From the NCBI RefSeq assembly GCF_900196725.1, contig NZ_FZMP01000174.1, positions 1 through 37,000 of the forward strand: 37,000 nt of DNA, read 5' to 3'. The notes beneath the pieces are model-generated. The model was not told the origin of the DNA, did not search any database, and worked only from the letters and a program-made list of their open reading frames with translations. Positions 34,642 to 37,000 of the stretch are shown piece by piece (the first letter of the stretch is position 1; each line of letters opens with the position of its first letter). A program made the position numbers and the translations under genes. This DNA is from Candidatus Methanoperedens nitratireducens. Lineage in GTDB: Archaea; Halobacteriota; Methanosarcinia; Methanosarcinales; Methanoperedenaceae.

Positions 34642-35970
34642 ATGGGGCAGAAAATGGGGTTTTATAAAAGAGATAAAATACGTAACTACAGTAGAGAAAA
34701 TGAACGCCATAGAGTAGTGATCGTAGGCGCAGGTTTTGGAGGACTGTGGGCGATAAAAACCCTTACCCGCTACCCTGTAGATATCTGTCTAATAGACCAG
34801 AATAATTATCATACTTTCTTTCCCCTGTTGTACCAGGTCGCAGCAGCAGAGCTGGAACCTGAAGATATAGCCTATCCTGTTAGAAGTATTGTTCGCGGGT
34901 TTCCAAATGTTCGCTTTTTGCTTGCAAAAGTAAATAAAATTGATCTGAAAGCACAGATCATAGAAACAGATGTTCGTACTGTGCATTATGATTTCCTGAT
35001 TCTTGCCATAGGAAGTGTAACTCACTTTTTCAACATCAAAGGAGCCAAATACGTATACCCTCTTAAAACTCTTGAACAGGCAATAGATATTCGCAATCAA
35101 ATCCTGACCTGTTTTGAAAAAGCAGCATATGAGCCTGATGAGGAACGCCAGAAAAGTTTGCTGACCTTTGTTATTGTAGGGGGCGGCTCAACCGGGGTAG
35201 AGTTTGCAGGCGCCCTTGCTGAATTGACCTATGGTCATATGAGAAGGGATTACAGGAACCTGGATTTCGGAAAAGTCAGGGTAATACTCCTGGAAGCAGC
35301 GGGAAAACTACTTCCAAACCTGCCGGACCGTCTTGGTAATTATGCCCGTGAGAGGCTTAACAGGGTAAAGGTGGAGGTCCGCTTTAATTCAAAGGTCAGT
35401 GAAGTCGGACCCGGCGAAGTGAAACTTACTGATGGCTCTGTGATCAGGACTTATACCACTGTATGGACAGCGGGAGTAAGAGGTGAGCCTGCACTGAATA
35501 GCTGGGGACTGCCTTTAGCTCCGAACGGGAAAGTGGCTGTTCTGAATACACTTCAAATTCCCGGTTATCCCAATGCATATGTAGCAGGAGACCTTGCGTA
35601 CCTGGAGGAAGGTGGACGCCCACTACCTATGGTTGCACCCGTTGCGCTCCAGCAGGGAGTAGCAGCAGGAGAGAACATCGTTCGCCAGATCTCCGGTAAA
35701 CCTCCGGCATCGTTCCATTATAACGACCAGGGCATTATGGCGGTTATCGGGCGAAGGGCAGCAGTAGCCTATCTGTTTAACCGCTTCGGTTTCACAGGAT
35801 TCCCTGCCTGGATCATCTGGCTGGGGGTACACCTGTTCAGACTTATCGGTTTCAGGAACAGGCTCCTGGTCTTGACGAACTGGGCATGGGATTATATTTA
35901 CTATGAGCGTGTCGTGCGCCTTATATTACCTGCTAAACCGCCATCAGAAAAACATAAGGAAGAATCTTGA
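34642..35970 (+). CDS. ndh: Type II NADH dehydrogenase (NDH-2 family flavoprotein)
   Basis: A 442-residue FAD enzyme that passes electrons from NAD(P)H to a quinone-like carrier without pumping ions. The FAD-binding loop is RVVIVGAGFGGLWAIKTLTR (about residues 24-43), and the NAD-binding loop is FVIVGGGSTGVEFAGALAEL (about 175-194). The redox-site region DQNNYHTFFPLLYQVAA and the block AYVAGDLAYLEEG are typical, and an amphipathic or hydrophobic C-terminal stretch (residues 390-435) serves membrane contact. Starts at 34642 and 34654 are both possible. In methanogen relatives the electron acceptor would be menaquinone or methanophenazine, which is inference. Confidence 0.92.
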   Translation: MGQKMGFYKRDKIRNYSRENERHRVVIVGAGFGGLWAIKTLTRYPVDICLIDQNNYHTFFPLLYQVAAAELEPEDIAYPVRSIVRGFPNVRFLLAKVNKIDLKAQIIETDVRTVHYDFLILAIGSVTHFFNIKGAKYVYPLKTLEQAIDIRNQILTCFEKAAYEPDEERQKSLLTFVIVGGGSTGVEFAGALAELTYGHMRRDYRNLDFGKVRVILLEAAGKLLPNLPDRLGNYARERLNRVKVEVRFNSKVSEVGPGEVKLTDGSVIRTYTTVWTAGVRGEPALNSWGLPLAPNGKVAVLNTLQIPGYPNAYVAGDLAYLEEGGRPLPMVAPVALQQGVAAGENIVRQISGKPPASFHYNDQGIMAVIGRRAAVAYLFNRFGFTGFPAWIIWLGVHLFRLIGFRNRLLVLTNWAWDYIYYERVVRLILPAKPPSEKHKEES

Positions 35971-35980
35971 AAAGGATGTA

Positions 35981-36055
35981 GTGGTAAAGATATCCATCAT
36001 TGATGAATTAAAAAAGAGTAATTTCAAGGAGTGGTTCGAGGTGGGGAGCAGGTAA
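35981..36055 (+). other. Short frame after ndh, possibly a gene fragment
   Basis: GTG 35981, four bases after GAAAAGGA, opens a 24-residue frame (KISIIDELKKSNFKEWFEVG in its core) ending at TAA 36053-36055. It may be a small peptide gene or the relic of a larger one. It is too short to judge. Confidence 0.2.
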
Positions 36056-36173
36056 GGACCATTGCCACAGTTGAATCATTTATCTTTAACTCTTAACTAT
36101 CTAGTGATTTTTATATTTCAATTCAGGAAGAATTTGGGTATAATACTGGGAAACCATTAATATCACAATTATC

Positions 36174-36434
36174 ATGAATAACAATGTCGTACACCAGGTG
36201 GGAAAAATGCTAGAAACTCCTGAAGAAAGAATAAAATTGTTAAGAGCTGGTTTCACAGGTGAAACAATCGAGAGACTTTATATTGAGATTAACAATTTCA
36301 AAATAGTTCATACTCCGCCCCTTGTTGGATTGGTTGAGCTCGATAGCCTGCAGAATAAGAAGACCTGCATAAACTGTGAAATAGCAGTCGAGTGTGAGCA
36401 ATCTTTTTATGAAGAAGGAACTCCTCTTTGTTAA
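36174..36434 (+). CDS. Hypothetical 86-residue protein with a C-terminal cysteine cluster
   Basis: ATG 36174 follows A/T-rich sequence with several TATA-like stretches but no Shine-Dalgarno site. The front (VGKMLETPEERIKLLRAGFT, GETIERLYIEINNFKI) looks like a real helical domain. The end has CINCEIAVEC and a terminal cysteine, which could hold a metal. Composition and length suggest a genuine archaeal small protein of unknown role. Confidence 0.6.
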   Translation: MNNNVVHQVGKMLETPEERIKLLRAGFTGETIERLYIEINNFKIVHTPPLVGLVELDSLQNKKTCINCEIAVECEQSFYEEGTPLC

Positions 36435-36483
36435 AACTCAATTCATTTCAATTTGAGTTTTTAAGCAGACGTCTTGGTCCCTA

Positions 36484-36729
36484 TCATGTGAAGTATTGCA
36501 CACTAAATAAGATAATGCCTTGATTTTTTTCTTCAGCGCACTTATAAATTAAGCATCGGCTGTTTAACTCGTTTTCCTTTACACATCCGGGACAAATCCT
36601 ATTAATAAAATGCTGACATATTTCGCAGGCAATACCACATCTAGCAATAGCGATTCCTGTTTTTTTCCACCATCCATTTTTCCTCTGGGTCTTTTTTAAT
36701 CGATTTACATTAATCAATACCTTCGCCAC
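36484..36729 (-). CDS. Small cysteine-rich protein resembling DUF3795
   Basis: A minus-strand frame of 81 residues starting at ATG 36729. After a basic start it has IARCGIACEICQHFINRICP-GCVKENELNSRC and KCAEE. The spacing of cysteines (CG..CEIC, CPGC, C, C) resembles DUF3795-type metal-binding proteins. The start is A/T-rich with no clear ribosome-binding site, and the gene lies next to an insertion sequence, so it may be truncated. Confidence 0.5.
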   Translation of the reverse strand: MAKVLINVNRLKKTQRKNGWWKKTGIAIARCGIACEICQHFINRICPGCVKENELNSRCLIYKCAEEKNQGIILFSVQYFT

Positions 36730-36761
36730 ATCACTATATCTATAAGATAAGATGAATAATT

Positions 36762-37000
36762 CTGGGATATACCACTTGTCCTACCGATATATCCCAGGAA
36801 CTTGTATGTTCAACATTATTTCACGTCTTCAATGTTTAAAAACCTGTCTGAGTTCAACGGCTATATCTCAGTTGAATGTCATCGTGACAGCGCTATTAGC
36901 CATGACCGGTCAAGTTACCATGCCTGGTATTTCCCGTTGGGCAGGAGAAGGTGGAAGTTATCGTACTGTTCAACGATTCTTCAACACTCCTGTTGCATGG
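36762..37000 (+). mobile_element. Left part of an insertion sequence, cut by the window edge
   Basis: CTGGGATATA (36762-36771) and TATATCCCAG (36788-36797) form a perfect 10-bp hairpin immediately before a transposase start. The hairpin probably belongs to the end or promoter of the element. The right end lies outside the window, so target-site duplication cannot be checked. Confidence 0.6.
36806..37000 (+). CDS. Transposase N-terminus (IS4/IS701-like), partial
   Basis: ATG 36806 opens a frame of 65 codons that runs off the edge. The product starts MFNIISRLQCLKTCLSSTAI and contains VTALLAMTGQVTMPGISRWA and GGSYRTVQRFFNTPVAW. This matches the N-terminal region of IS4/IS701-type DDE transposases common in Methanosarcinales. 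The catalytic residues would lie beyond the window. Confidence 0.8.
   Translation, partial: MFNIISRLQCLKTCLSSTAISQLNVIVTALLAMTGQVTMPGISRWAGEGGSYRTVQRFFNTPVAW

Overview
The window looks like archaeal chromosome, most consistent with a methane-metabolising Methanosarcinales lineage close to 'Candidatus Methanoperedens' (ANME-2d). Taxonomy is inferred from gene content and was not tested. Archaeal markers are a Nob1 ribosome-biogenesis nuclease, an archaeal-type CCA-adding enzyme, a RecJ-like DHH phosphoesterase, the PF04008 'adenosine-specific kinase' and short A/T-rich TATA-type promoters. The many secreted c-type heme and multicopper proteins point to a respiratory, redox-active cell surface.

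Layout. 1-3 kb: a cut-off membrane protein (minus), a Thi4-type thiazole synthase, a small SHOCT membrane protein and the RecJ-like protein. 3-6.2 kb: a secreted ethylbenzene-dehydrogenase-type heme protein and an ammonium transporter, separated by non-coding DNA with inverted repeats. 6.3-10.1 kb: the CCA-adding enzyme and a thiol-redox set (thioredoxin-domain lipoprotein, CcdA-like membrane protein, DsbA-like protein). 10.2-14.2 kb, all minus: a di-heme cytochrome c peroxidase, a short relative of its N-terminus, homoserine kinase, a frameshifted adenosine-specific kinase and a winged-helix regulator. 14.7-27.3 kb, all plus: a multicopper oxidase (MCO) locus. It holds two complementary MCO proteins (one with a Tat signal), a 1,691-residue six-cupredoxin protein, a membrane-anchored YVTN beta-propeller, a mini-ORF with a CxxCH heme motif, a cysteine-paired secreted protein and a propeller remnant. 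27.4-32.6 kb: a biotin locus, with bioB-bioW-bioU-bioF-bioD on minus behind a BirA-type operator and a damaged bioY converging on it. 32.7-36.4 kb: nob1, small ORFs, an O-methyltransferase, a type II NADH dehydrogenase and small hypotheticals. The right edge runs into an insertion sequence.

How the parts may work together. The MCO locus next to a peroxidase, heme proteins and disulfide-forming enzymes suggests an extracytoplasmic redox module; CcdA/DsbA-type proteins could support folding of its cysteine-rich and heme parts. The biotin operon lacks bioA but carries a saccharopine-dehydrogenase-like gene that matches BioU, the single-turnover substitute for BioA.

Caveat. At least five conserved genes or gene pairs carry apparent one-base deletions (near 8720, 13644, 26791, 27480 and 29570), several in homopolymers. 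Either the assembly contains indel errors or several genes here are decaying. Read-level checking is needed before any of them is called a pseudogene.
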